A stretch of 64,000 bases of DNA from Pontederia crassipes. Its lineage: Eukaryota; Streptophyta; Magnoliopsida; Commelinales; Pontederiaceae. Under the pieces are notes generated by a model. It did no database searches. It was not told the DNA's origin and saw nothing but the letters and a program-made list of their open reading frames with translations. Location: positions 53,295,447 through 53,359,446 of the forward strand of contig CM060191.1 in assembly GCA_030549335.1 (NCBI GenBank), written 5' to 3'. The translations under genes and the position numbers were made by a program. Of this stretch, positions 50,601 through 62,397 are shown in pieces. Numbering within the stretch: the first letter of the stretch is position 1; every line of letters begins with the position of its first letter.

Positions 50601-51061
50601 AATGACTCCAAAATTGTTAAGATGACTTGAGAAATCTCTTAATATTAATTTCATTTTAATTCATCTTATGATTAATTAGATAAGTTAAAGATCGAGAGGA
50701 TTAATTTATTCTAACTATTCTTAAAATAGTAGTTAAAGCCTGAAATATTGGTTAACTAATTGTGAGAATTTAACTTTATTATTGATTCAACTAATTCTAA
50801 GTTGAGAATATCTATTGCATTTTAGTCGTGATAATAAGGTGCTCTAATCATCAAATCATTATTTCTCCAAATGATCATTTTTTTATTTCATCATTTTATT
50901 TTATTTGCACTTGAAAACAATACTTTTTTAATTTCTCAATTAACAAGGTTAAAATAGAATCTAAGTTATTAATCGTTCTCGTGGGAACGATAACTCTACT
51001 CGTTCACTTTATTACTAGAGCGACTAGTGCATTTGCTATCATTTTACACGCATCAAATTTT

Positions 51062-51079
51062 TTACGCCGTTGCCGAGGA
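51062..51079 (+). other. Primer binding site, tRNA-Asp type (element A)
   Basis: TTACGCCGTTGCCGAGGA matches the usual plant Athila/Tat primer site TGGCGCCGTTGCCGGGGA at 15 of 18 bases, seven bases after an LTR-like end ACGCATCA. Confidence 0.8.
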
Positions 51080-51165
51080 ATGGTGTTTACTAATTTTTAT
51101 TTTTATTTTACTTGTTAATTGAGAGTTCTATTAAATTCTACGCAGATTCTTTTTAGTTCACATAC

Positions 51166-51480
51166 CTGCAAAAGTGTATCTGTCTGGGTCATGGAACTTG
51201 AAATGAAAGGAGGGGGCACATTCAAGGTGAACAGCCATAGAGTAAAGCTATATCATGAACCAAACTCAAGGATCACCCAAGACACCCTTGTGTTGCAGCC
51301 CATCACCACCCCAACCAATTGACAACCACCCCAGCAACGTCGAGCCGATGACACATTAAACAAAGACACTCCTTGGGAGGCAACCCAAGCTCTAATAACC
51401 TTTCTGAGTATTTCCTCTTTACAGAAATAAAAAGGCATTCCATAGGACGAACATGTTGGAGGAACACTGAGCGTTTGGGA
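51166..51480 (+). repeat. Displaced copy of the integrase 3' segment (element A)
   Basis: About 310 bp closely similar (roughly 88% by eye) to 52961-53270: GCAAAAGTGTATCTGTCTGG at the start, GTTGGAGGAACACT at the end. It sits between the primer site and RNase H, where gag and RT should be. Confidence 0.93.
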
Positions 51481-53264
51481 TAGAGTTATACATGTTATAT
51501 ACTACGTCAGCAAAATCTTGGATCCTGCTCAGCAAAACTATACAACAACTGAGAAGGAGCTACTCACAGTAGTTTTTGCAATAGAGAAGTTTAGGCCATA
51601 TTTAGTGGGATCAAAGGTCACCATCCATACCGATCATTCTGCCCTGAAGCATCTCTTTAAAAAAAGACTCCAAACCACAACTGATCAAGTGGATATTGTC
51701 GCTTCAGGAGTTTGTCTTAGAGATTAAAAATAGAAGTGGATAAAAAAACTAGGTGGCCGATCACTTGTCAATAATTGAGTACGAGAGAAACAAAGTAGAA
51801 GTCGAGTGCCAATCAGAGCAGATTTGTCAAAATGATGCATTATTCTTTATCTCAGTCAGCACATGCCCCTAGTTTGTAGACATAGCAAATTTTAAGGCCG
51901 GAGGAATTCTGCCCAACAATCTAGACTATGGAAGAAAAAAAGTTCTTGGCAGAAGCAAAGAAATACTTGTGGATGATCCCTATCCTTTTAAAGAATGTTC
52001 TGACGATCTGAGGAGGTGCATTCCAAAAGAATATGTACAAGAAATCATCTCAGTATGCCACACGCCTATCTGCGGGGGGTGCAGAGGTGTACAACGAACT
52101 GTAACAAAAATACTCCAAGCATGTTTCACTTGGACTACACTATTCAAGGATGTCTATCAATTTGTTAGCTCATATGACAGATGTCAAAGAACCGGGAACA
52201 ACTCACGAAGACATGAAATGCCACAAATTGAAATTCATGTAGTAGAACTTCTTGATGTTTGACGGATTGTCTATATGGGACCTTTTTCAGGTTCAGGAAA
52301 ATAAAAGTATATTCTGGTGGTAGTTGATTATTTCTCCAAATGGGTGGAAGCTATCCCCATCACGTCATCAAGTTGTTCTCCAAAGTTATTTTTCCCAGAT
52401 TTGGCATGCCAAGGTTGCTTATCAGCGATGGAGGAAAGCACTTCCTAGAGAGGCAGTTCAACACTCTATTATCCAAGTATGGAATCACACATAGAGTAGC
52501 TACTCCCTATCAGAGACCTCTAACAGATATATCAAGGCTATTCTGGAGAAGACAGTGGCAAGTTCTAGAAGGAACTGGAGCTCAAAGCTTGACGACGCAC
52601 TCTAGGCGTATAGAACCTCATTCAAGACTTCCTTAGGAATGACTCCCTACGTACTTGTATATGGAAAAGCGTGTCATCTACCAATTGAACTGCAACATAG
52701 GGCTTTCTATGCATTGAAGTTTCTTAATTTTGATTTAAAGTCTGTCGGAGAAAATTGAGAACTCCATTTAGCAGAATTGGAACAACTAAGGGACATCGCT
52801 TTTGAAAATTTAGTCATCTTCAAAGATAAGACCAAAAGATGTCATGTCAAAAACATTCAAAAGTGGCAATTTAAGGGAGGGGATTTGGTTTTACTGTTTA
52901 GCTCTAGATTTTAGCTATTTCCTAGGAAACTAAGGTCTCGATGTACCGGACCCTTCAACCTTGCAAAAGTGTATCTGTCTGGGGTTGTGGAACTTGAAAT
53001 GATGGAGGGGGCACATTCAAGGTGAACGGCCATAGATTAAAGCTATATCGCGAATCAAACTCAAGGATCATCGAAGACACCTCATGTTGTAGCCCCCTCC
53101 CAACCAATTGACATCCACCCCAGCAACATCGAGCCGACGACACATTAAACAAAGGCACTCCTTGGGAGGCAATTCAAGCTCTAATAACTTTTTCTTAGTA
53201 TTTCCTTTTTGCAAAAATAAAAAGGCATTCCATAGGATGGACATGTTGGAGGAACACTAAGTGT
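51481..53264 (+). pseudogene. Gypsy RNase H and integrase (element A), broken
   Basis: RNase H: HVIYYVSKILDPAQQNYTTT, EKELLTVVFAIEKF, VTIHTDHSALKHL (51495-51665). Integrase: the zinc-binding region is altered (CHTPICGGCRG where the family has an HHCC array) but SSYDRCQRTGN is clear. The catalytic core shows VVDYFSKWVEAIP and ISDGGKHFLERQF (about 52320-52455); the Glu of the DDE triad is lost in frameshifted sequence. The C-terminal region (GGDLVLLFSSRF, GPFNLAKVYLSGVVELE) ends near 53060. Stops and frame changes are frequent, so it is inactive. Order RNase H then integrase is gypsy-type. Confidence 0.88.
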
Positions 53265-55790
53265 ATGGGAAGAAAGATGCACCATCAAGTCAAAGACATA
53301 TCGGAGGGAACGAAAATTTTTTATAATGGCATGGGCTATTTTGTAAAAAGAATGTTGAAAGACATTGTAGGCCGCCGAGGGAGAAAAGCCTTGTCCCGAA
53401 GTGCATCACCTCACAAAAATCTGACCCCCAAATCATCCCCAAAGCGCACCATCACAACCAACGAACATCAAATAATTTCCCACATGGCCTCACCCCATTA
53501 TCTCTTTCTCCACTTTTTGTCTTTTCCAAATCGCCACATAAAGTTACTGCACCACGTGCGAGGCACGATAACTTTATGTACAAGCCATCATTTTCCCGTT
53601 CAAACACCAAACTCTTTCATCTTCTTCAACGTCAAACCTTTCCCCTCTCCAAAAACCCTTTTCCGAAAACCCTTACATCTCTCACCGGCCACCATGATAC
53701 TCACCAGAAATAGTCACGAGGTGTGCTTTGGACACCTAAACACTCAGGTCCCCATCGGATCAACTTGAGCGATGATGACTACAAGTCCAGCCAAGGAGAA
53801 GGTCATCAAGAACTGTCGGCACGTACAAAGACCCCACTTCAAGCGCCTGCACCACACCTGCGTCCATGTTTCACGGTTGCTCGAGCAAGTCCTCGCCTGA
53901 TGTAGCCGCAAAAAGTAGGCGAGTACCTCCGACGCACAAAACCGTAAAACTCTCGAAGATGGAGAAGTCCACACATCCACCGTCAACTACGGGAAGCAGA
54001 CAACCCATTAACGCAAAAATCTGGGCGACGGACAAAACGCCACCCTAACTATAGCCAAGAGAGTCAAATTAATAGTAGGGAAGCCACCGCGGATGCAGTC
54101 GATGAGTATGATACAGGAAGACACCCCCGATAGTAAGGAGGCTCGAAGCAAGAGTTCGGAAGAGCGGCCAACAGCGCACCAGATACCCCAAGCGCAGGGC
54201 GCCGAAGCACCACTACTCGCGACACAACCTAGAATGCGCTCTGGTCCACCCCCACAGTCCGTCAAGGAAAGGCAGAGCAAGATGAAAGCTGATCCTCAAT
54301 GGCAGGAGGAGCCAACAGAACAACCGCCCATTATAGAGGAAGCAGGGTCAGTTCCTTGCCCTTCTCTATCCACCTCCACCCATCCCCATCTTCTCGCTCC
54401 CCCTTCACCAAAACGTGCTACCCTTCACCTGATCTCAACATTATCCCGTCACCTTCCCCATCCAAACCACCCTCACCACCGAAATCACCTGCGCCAATCC
54501 CTGACCCCATTCCTCATATGAATATTCATTCCATCTTGTTGAATTATCTCATGGTCCTACATCTCCAAGCTCTTCACTTCATTGGTGGCATGGCGAACGC
54601 TCTCTCTCTCCTTCCACAAAATCTATTAGTCAGCCATCATCCCTTCATATGAAGATTTGCCACAGGGGGCACACTTGGAACCCCGTTCGACTCATCCGTC
54701 TTCCCCGACACATCTGTCCCCTCTGAGGACAAAGATCTTAACCTCTTCTATCCCCTAATGAAATTATTTTCTCTTCCTCTCATCAACGTTCATCAATACC
54801 AGTCTCTTGTGGCACGACCTACCCTCTCGACAAAATTCACTGATATGATATTTTGCACTCTCTTGGCTTCCTCGCCGACATGGAGCACGCCATTCTGAAG
54901 ATGGATGCTCAAGACTTCTTTATGTCCGTCTATCCCACATAACTCCATCTTATCCTGGAGTTTCTGAGCTAACGACAAGCGACAAGAGAAAATTTCTTTC
55001 CGCCTATTCAACAAAGACTTCGAGTGGTCCTACCATAAATTTAGTGACTTGCCCTATGTCCTCGGACGTCTAAGACCTCAATGCTTCAACACCAAAGGTG
55101 TCATGGAAAAAATCACTGATGACCAAATCGAACAGGCTAGAACTCGAGCCTCTACAATTTCTAACCCTATCACCCGATACCTTCATCTCCTCGTCTCATC
55201 CACCATCATAGATCGTGCCAACAAAGAATCCAACATTATTGACTCCGACCTTTTCATCATTGATGCATTTCTATACAGAAAATGAGTCAACCTCCTGGGA
55301 CATCTGCTATCAAATTGGAACAAGAGTGTTAGGATGAAGTCAGGCACCATCGCATTCGGTGGAATCATCACTACGATCAACATCCATTGCGATCTGTACC
55401 TCGGCTCCTTAGAGACAGCTCAAAGGGTTATGACAATTGATATGAGAACTCTTCGCAAATGGAATCTAATCGAAGTCCATGGCACTGCAAGTTTCTACTT
55501 GTCAATGGGACTAATCAAAAGTTGCGCCTCCCTAACTTCGATAAAGTTTCTATCTGATTTGAATCCAACTAGAAGATTACTCCCGAACACCTGATGCAAA
55601 GAAGAGACAAGCCTACTGAACCGACGACAGGGCAGGACCACAACCAATTCTCTAGCAATGCATTGCTTGCTTACAGAAAGAGAAAGTCCCTTGAGCCAGA
55701 ACCGGCGACTGAAGATGCCTCCGAGCCAAACCTCTCCGATTTTCGACAGATTATTTCTGACCTTTCCTCACAGGTACACAAGCTCTGATG
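53265..55790 (+). pseudogene. Additional downstream ORF region with plant-transposon-protein domain (element A)
   Basis: An open piece at 53265-53768 starts MGRKMHHQVKDISEG. 53800-54650 is Pro- and Ser-rich in changing frames. Pieces at 55049-55285 and 55334-55550 read ITDDQIEQARTRASTISNPI, RYLHLLVSSTIIDRANKESN, DSDLFIIDAFLYRK, then, after a stop, GTIAFGGIITTINIHCDLYL. This pattern fits the putative plant transposon protein domain (PF20167) often found in Athila/Tat elements between integrase and the 3' LTR. A final piece (55594-55788) is Glu-rich. The biochemical role of this domain is unknown. Several stops make it non-functional. I could not test the domain match. Confidence 0.65.
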
Positions 55791-56933
55791 CAGCAACATT
55801 CACATCAAATGCCTGTTTCAAAATCAGACCGCTACCCTCCTACGGATTGAAGCAAGTCTGGGGGAACCTACTAGCTCTCCCATGCACTCGTCTTCCTCTT
55901 AAACAACACTCTCGCCCCAGCTTGAACACATTAAGGACAATATTGTGTTTAAGTCTAGGGGGAATACAATGGTATGTTTTTCGCCCATTGTACTTAGATT
56001 CTGTTCTTTTAAAATACTCAAGTTTAAAATTTTTATTGATCAAAATTTTTGAAAATTTTAATGATATGTTGACACCGAACTCCTGCTCAAAGGTTTTGAA
56101 TTGCCCTCCAGTCTTTAGCTAAGAAACGTCATGGACTGCATTGTTTACCCCCCATCCTGTATACCTGACCTGTCTAAATGTCGATATCTAAAAGATTCTA
56201 TAGACTTTAAATTTACTACCCTAACTTGACATCAAAGTTCATTACTAGATACTGGATAGTACTCTACATGCTATTGCCTAGACTCATTCATACATTCAAT
56301 GACTTGCCACTTGCTTGAATCTTGCTGACCAACATTTTTCTTAAAATGTTAAAATGTGTTTAATGATCTGCATAGCTCTTCCTTTGCATAATGTGAGTTT
56401 TTCTTTTCTTTTCAATAAAAGCCCAAGTGTCTCATCCTAGTATTCTAGGAAGAACCGATGAAGAATGTTGTTGGACCTTTCAAAAAAAGAAAAGAAAAGA
56501 AAGGGTTTCTGAATAAATAAAGCACCAATAACTACTCCGCTATCTACCCAGTTTGGGGAAAGACAAGAGTATACCCTCATAGCACCGCTAGCACCTTATG
56601 CCTAGTATTCTAGGAAGAAAATCTAGGGACTGTTGAGTGGAACCACTTGTGCTAATGTTCTATTTTATCCCATCATGCAACTAAAAAAGCCATTGCATAT
56701 AAATCTATTGAATCTTGAAAACGAATAAGTTGGTTAGTTTATTTTCAACATAGGGGCAAGCATTATTGTATGAACGTTTTTAGGCAATTTGTATGTAAGT
56801 GACCATCCAGTAGAGAACATGTGTATCCCTTTAGTATAGGACAAACATGCAAGATTGAGGAAGAGGGTGAGAAATTATGATGCTTGAGGCTGAATGCTTG
56901 AGGACAAGCAAAACTTTAAGTCTGGGGAGAGTC
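55791..56933 (+). other. Element A 3' untranslated region and polypurine tract
   Basis: Two purine-rich TTTAAGTCTGGGG-like tracts occur: TTTAAGTCTAGGGGGAA near 55947 and TTTAAGTCTGGGGAGAG near 56912-56928, the second just before the LTR. The palindromic word CCTAGTATTCTAGGAAGAA occurs twice, near 56440 and 56605. Confidence 0.75.
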
Positions 56934-59252
56934 GATGTGGAGAATTATGGTCTATATTTTCACTATTATTCCGCATGTATACAACACCTATGACATGATT
57001 ATTCCTTCATGTAAACACATGCATATCACCAATTTAATACATAACATTCTCCACATCCATATTTATTCACGTGTCATTTTTATCTCTTTTTCACTAGTCT
57101 GGAAACTCATTTGAGTAGGTGTCCCTTACAAGAAGCTGACGAGCTTCAAGGGATGATGTAGATCGGCCGATGCACCATACACTATTCTCTGCACGAATTA
57201 AGTATGAATTGCTTCTAGGTGACAGAAAAAGCTAAAGAAACCAACAGCAAACATCCTTAACACATGGGGACCAGCCAATTCCCTTACGCCCCTATGCAAG
57301 GAAACTTCTTGGATGGCGGGGACCACTGAAAAAACTACAAACGACAAAGAGCAGAGGAAAGAGGAGTAGACAAAAGGAACAGAAGATATCTACAAAAGGA
57401 GGAGGAGGCTGAAAAAGGGGAGGAGGGGATTCAGAGGAGTACATTAGACAATCGAGAGAAAAACTGATAGTGAAAAAAGAACAATGCCAAAGGCGATTTG
57501 TTGGGAAATGTGTGTTCCCCCTATGAACTATCACTAACCAGCCCTGTTGAGGCTGTGAGGTACTTTATGTATTTTGGATTCATGTTCTTTAGTTGCACTT
57601 TCATCTAGTTGCTTTTCATGATCTGAATTGCATCATTGTGCCTAGACTGTGAGGGCTCTCAGCCATATGGATAGTTCAATGTGCTCATCAGCGCTCGACC
57701 CGGAGATGTGGATCAGAACCAAATGTTGAACTTGCTTACGATTTTAATGATGTCTGTTTTATCTCTATTTCATTGCATAAATCTTTATTTTTTGGATCTG
57801 TATTCGGATTTAAGCTCGTGAATCTTCTTCACCTTGCACCCCCAACCATAGGAATGTTAGAGGCTCTGCGCGATCAAACATTGAGAAAACAAGCTTTGAT
57901 AAAGATGATTCCCGCGTGATTTACTTGTATTCCTCGCAACTGTAAGCTAGGGGGGAGTTCTTGAATCATTGTTGTCTTCCACCCTCAAACATATAGACAT
58001 TAGACGCGATCGAACATAGAGAAATCAAGCTTTGAAATGCGATGATTCGTAGCTCAGATTTTTGCAAAAGTAGCAATGACGGTTCTTCATGGTTTAGTTT
58101 AGACGTCGTTCATTTTCTGATCCGCAACTTGGGAAGGTTATGTGTATTCCAAGTTTCTGCTAATAAACAACTGCATTAAGTTGGGGATTCGGATCATCCT
58201 AGACAGATTCAAAGAATGTTCGTTCTTCGTCACTGTTATCTTTGATTCCTTTCAATTCTGAAAAAGTTCTACCCGAGAGGGTATATTCTCTTACCCTCAT
58301 TTGTAATCAGCGACCCGAGTAGGGCGGATAACAAATGAGTTACTCCTGAAGAACATCCAGTAATCCCAAATCATATTTTTTGAATCGATCTTTTCTCCCC
58401 CTTAAATCGTCTAAATAGTCTCGGTGATACAATAGTCCCTTTCATTTAGCCCGAGAGAGTTGTTCGTATTCCACTAAAAACAAGTACGAGCCGACTGTAG
58501 CCATCTTGCCTTAAGTGTATTTATTTTGAATGCTCGATACAGTGGACATGAGACCTTAACTCAAATCCAAAAAGAAAGAAAGCTCAATCTGCATCTTGGG
58601 ACATCGTACGCGAGAGCGATGATTGCACCCATCTTATGAACCCCTTTCACGTGTGCAACACAGGCTTTCCACCAGCACAAAAGTGTGGTAGTGGAGTTGA
58701 GTGTCTTCCCCATCAGGATTGACCAAATACACATGTGAAGGGGCATTCAGCCATTTTACCCGCATAACTCTGAACTAAAGAACTTTAAGTCCTATAACAG
58801 AAGCACCTCCCGTAAGTCCTCAGCATGTTTTTCTAATTGATTGTCCTACACTTATTTAGGATTAACCATAGTCACCGTACCATTTCTTTTTATAATCTCG
58901 AAAACAATAAAAACAATTAGCTTCTTTTATCTTATATCCTTATATTTCCTTCTATTATTTTCGGTATCATTTTTACTCACCGAGTCCTGTTCCGAAAAAT
59001 CTTTTTGAAAATTTTGCAAATATCGTTCCCTATGGATCAAACCTCAAGCACTACAATGATGCACCATACACTTACATATCTATTTTCAAGAGTAATATGA
59101 CAGAGTAAAGGATAAAACTGCGTCTTATGAGCTCACGCCCCCTTTCTACGTGGTATTCTCTATGCACACTTTTGCGATTCACTACTCATTCGCTTTATTA
59201 CTTGAGTGACTAGTGCACTCGTTACCGTTTACTACCAATTTTACCTGCATCA
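56934..59252 (+). repeat. Element A 3' LTR
   Basis: About 2,319 bp from TGTGGAGAATTATGG to ACCTGCATCA. The last 60 bases (GACTAGTGCACTCGTTACCG..., GCATCA) match the LTR-like end at 51000-51055, and the whole resembles the reversed LTR at 60468-62397. Confidence 0.85.
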
Positions 59253-59477
59253 TCCATCCATAACAGAATATTAAATGAATCTCATTCCTAAGAAAACTTG
59301 TCATTAAGTGTTAATGGTCTTTTCTCTTCCCCTTTCATTTAGTTGTTATTCTAATCTTTTTGGTTTAGGATTTATTTAGATTAATTAGTGAATCTTAAGT
59401 TTTAAATTACTGTGGATACAACATTCGAGTTTATTATTTTGATTTGTGCACTTGTAGTTCAATGAGTGAGGGGTATA

Positions 59478-59633
59478 TAGTCTACGCTTAAACCTTGTTC
59501 AATTTTATATTGTGCATAGTTTATGCCTAGATCTTCTTTAGTTTTATATTATGCAAAGGCTACACTTAGACCTTAATCTGTTTCTATTTCTGAAAGGTCT
59601 ACACCTAAACCTTAGTCTTCTGCATTTTGTGCT
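59478..59633. repeat. Four imperfect about 39-bp tandem units in an LTR remnant
   Basis: Units begin near 59478, 59517, 59557 and 59596 and share TCTACGCTTAAACCTTG-like starts and TTTTATATTGTGCA-like ends. Confidence 0.8.
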
Positions 59634-59689
59634 TGGAGTACAATAAATTAGTTAGCAAATTACACTCCCATGAAAAATTGACATCAAGT

Positions 59690-59707
59690 TTGCACCGTTG
59701 CTGGAGA
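59690..59707 (+). other. Degenerate primer binding site, tRNA-Asp type (element B)
   Basis: TTGCACCGTTGCTGGAGA matches TGGCGCCGTTGCCGGGGA at 14 of 18 bases; the differences look like C-to-T and G-to-A decay. It follows an LTR-like end GACATCA at 59686. Confidence 0.7.
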
Positions 59708-59997
59708 TTTGAGACTAATTAAATTCACTTTCTGTAATAACTTAGATTAGTTCGACTTTTTTGGTTCTCACATTTTTAGCTTAGTTTTCTTTTACTTTCA
59801 AAATTACTCGGAACTCTCACTTCTGTCTGAATTTTCTTATTTGAGCATGACACTCCTTATTTCAATTTATACAAGATTCATATAGTTAGGAAGATTTATA
59901 CTTATCTAATCCTGAACCTAATAGATGATTTAAGAGAAGAAGGAGATTACAAATAGAAGCAAGAAGAAGATCCAATTTTGTATATCGATAATTCCAT

Positions 59998-60252
59998 GGA
60001 GATTTGTAGCACATGTTCAGAGAAGACCATTAGATGCGCCAGTAAGAAGAGTAGATAAAATAATCTGGAGTCCGATTAAAAGAGGGAGAGGGAGGCCAAG
60101 GCGGACACTTGGCGAACTAATAGAGCAAGATCTATTGGTGAATAATATACCAAAAGGTTTGGTTACTAATAAAGCGGAATGGCGTCGTATGATCCATGTA
60201 GCCGACCCCACCTAGTGGGATAAGGCTTTGTTGTTGTTGTTGTTGTTATTGT
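59998..60252 (+). mobile_element. 3' end of a non-LTR retrotransposon (RTE-type LINE) with (TTG)n tail
   Basis: 59998-60215 encodes RFVAHVQRRPLDAPVRRVDK, then RGRGRPRRTLGELIEQDL and AEWRRMIHVADPT with a stop, the end of a plant RTE-like reverse transcriptase polyprotein. The stop is followed by TGGGATAAGGC and a (TTG)n tail (about 60228-60252), the usual ending of this group. Only the 3' end is present, as expected of a 5'-truncated insertion. The frame over this piece is open. Confidence 0.88.
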
Positions 60253-60467
60253 TCATTTCCCTAACACTAGAATGTTTTTACATGAAATTGTTCCCAATTT
60301 TACTCAAGTATAGAGCCAAGATTTGATACAGGTCTCTCACTCTTGAAGAAATTGCAAGTTGGAATTCAATTATGTAACTATTTCTATCTGAATTATTTCC
60401 TCCTAGCAAGGCTGACAACTACAGCGAACAAATTGTTAGATTCTATCAATTAGATTAGGAGAACATC
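60253..60467 (+). pseudogene. Element B gag, first part
   Basis: In one frame with two or three stops: AKI.YRSLTLEEIASWNSI, LFLSELFPPSKADNYSEQIV, RFYQLD.ENIC. This is the conserved Athila/Tat retrotransposon gag segment (AKTWL, TWN, FFPP). It is interrupted at 60467 by the reversed LTR and continues at 62398. Confidence 0.85.
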
Positions 60468-62397
60468 TGTGATGCTTGACAAAGACTTCAAAGTTTTCTG
60501 AGGGTGACTCGCATAAAGTGTGTATATCATTAAACACAGAAGAATGTTGAATGAAGTTTTAAATTTATAAATCCTCTACACTATTACTACAAGAATCAAA
60601 AGTATACGGCATATCATTGTAGTGCTTGAGGGTCGATCCACAAATACTAAGTTGAAATGTTTACACTTAATTAAATTGTTTGAAGGAAAAGTATAAGTCT
60701 ATAGTTGTTGTTCGAGATGAGAAAGTGAAATGCTATAAATTAGAAATCACAACAAATAAGATTACACTAATTTTTATGAGTTTTTAATATGAAATTAGAC
60801 AAAGATAAGTGTAGCTAAACACTAGGGCTGGGGGAATGTTTTCACTTGAAACTTTTGTCCTCTGAACTTCACTTGGAATAAAAACGACTGAATGTCCCTT
60901 TCTTCTGGATTTGAGTCAAGTGTCATGTCCACCGTGTATCGAGCATTCAAAAGATACACCTGAGGTAAGGAGGTTACGGTCGGTTCACGCTTCCCTCAAG
61001 GGAATGTGGATCACCCTCCCAGACAGAATGCATGATCTCGATTTCTTCAAGATGGTCGGCTCACGCTTCCTAAATCTCTAACTCAATTCGGTCATTTATT
61101 GTCAAAAATCCGGAGGGAGCGTAACTTTTTCAGGCCGTGATTCAAAGGATGAACGACGTCTAACGCAAATTAGTTAAGAATCCATCACTGATCTTGCGAA
61201 AATCAAAGTCATGAACCATTGCTTGCGCTAGATTTCTCCACATTCGATCGTGATGGATACTATAATATTCCTACGATTGGGAGTGCAAGGTAGCAGGTGA
61301 TTCAGAAAACTCCTCCTAGCTTACGGCTGCGAGGAAAATACGAAAACCACGCAATGAATTATCTTCTCCCAAGCTTGACTTCTCTACGTTCGGTCGTGAT
61401 AGAGTCTCTAACATCCCTATGGTCGGGATGCAGGATGAAGATAGTTCACGAGCTCAAATCCATACATAAAGGTAAAGAGTTATATAATAAAACAAGGATC
61501 AAACAATATCATTAAACAAGGAATGAAGCTCAACATTCGGTTCAGATCATGAAAAGCATCAAAGAAAAATAAGAACATAATTACGAAAGCCATGATCAAC
61601 ATCTGCCAACCGATTAGTTACACATTATGAAAACTAGAAAAAAAGAAGAAACGAAAATACAACCTCCTTCAGCGACACGAAAAGAAATTCAAAACTCAGT
61701 GAAATTGGAAGTGGAACCCCGTCTTCAACAACCCTCTTCTCTTTTATAGTCCAAGGAATTGTGCCACTTGTCCATTATTTTTTCCAGCTGCTTTCTCATC
61801 TCTTTCTTCATCTTTTTCAGCCAACAGAAATGCTTTTATGGTCCTGCATAATTGTCTTTTCCTTAGCTTCACACTTGTCCCAACAAAAATGAATCTCTTG
61901 GTGGTCCTTCTTTGCTGTCATCTTCATAGTTTGCCACCTGTCCACTGTCTACTGTTCTGCAGTTTTTTTGTTGTCCACATCTACTTCATAAAAGTGTAGA
62001 GGAAGCTTCCTCTCTTTTATACAATGGAATCTATTATGCTGACGTGGAAAGACACATTTTGTTTTCTGCTTTGGGCAGCTAGCTGGCAAATCTGCATCGT
62101 CTGTCATGAAATTTGTCTAAGTGTTTGGTTGAAGAAATACGCCCGTGTTACCCTTATGCGTGAGTGTGGAGGAAACATACGCTTGATCACCCTTATGAAT
62201 TGTCGATTGAGATTTCTGCATGGAAAGCAATCAACATAAGTAATAATATCTCAGAAATATGCTATTTATAAGATGGATTGGAGAAGTAATAGAAGTTGTA
62301 TTTTCAATAATAAAATGTGTTCAAATATGAGAATATAATAAAACATGAAATAAATGCATATTGAACATAGATGAAAAGTATACATAATTTCTCCACA
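60468..62397 (-). mobile_element. Reversed LTR (solo) nested in element B gag
   Basis: On the minus strand it begins TGTGGAGAAATTATG (62397) and ends GTCAAGCATCA(CA) at 60470-60468, the same ends as the element A 3' LTR. It shares internal sequence with that LTR, for example CCTCAAGCACTACAATGAT. About 1,930 bp. Neither a primer site nor a polypurine tract adjoins it and gag continues on both sides, so it is a solo LTR. A clean 5-bp target duplication was not found, leaving the exact ends uncertain by a few bases. Confidence 0.8.

Larger units (their letters stand above)
50600..59252 (+). mobile_element. Athila/Tat-like gypsy element A, large internal deletion
   Basis: Structure: LTR-like sequence ending ACGCATCA at 51055; a tRNA-Asp-type primer site (51062-51079); RNase H (about 51486-51726); integrase (about 51930-52960); an extra downstream reading region (53265-55790); polypurine tract (about 56918-56932); 3' LTR (56934-59252). 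Gag, protease and RT are absent. A 310-bp segment from the integrase end is duplicated directly after the primer site, marking the deletion or rearrangement. The left LTR start was not found, so the 50600 limit is a guess. Primer-site type and gene layout fit the Athila/Tat branch. Confidence 0.82.

Noticed and set aside
60468..62397. Reading this LTR as the 5' LTR of the following gag
   Set aside because: It lies in reverse orientation by its ends and internal similarity, no primer site follows it, and gag sequence is also present on its other side.
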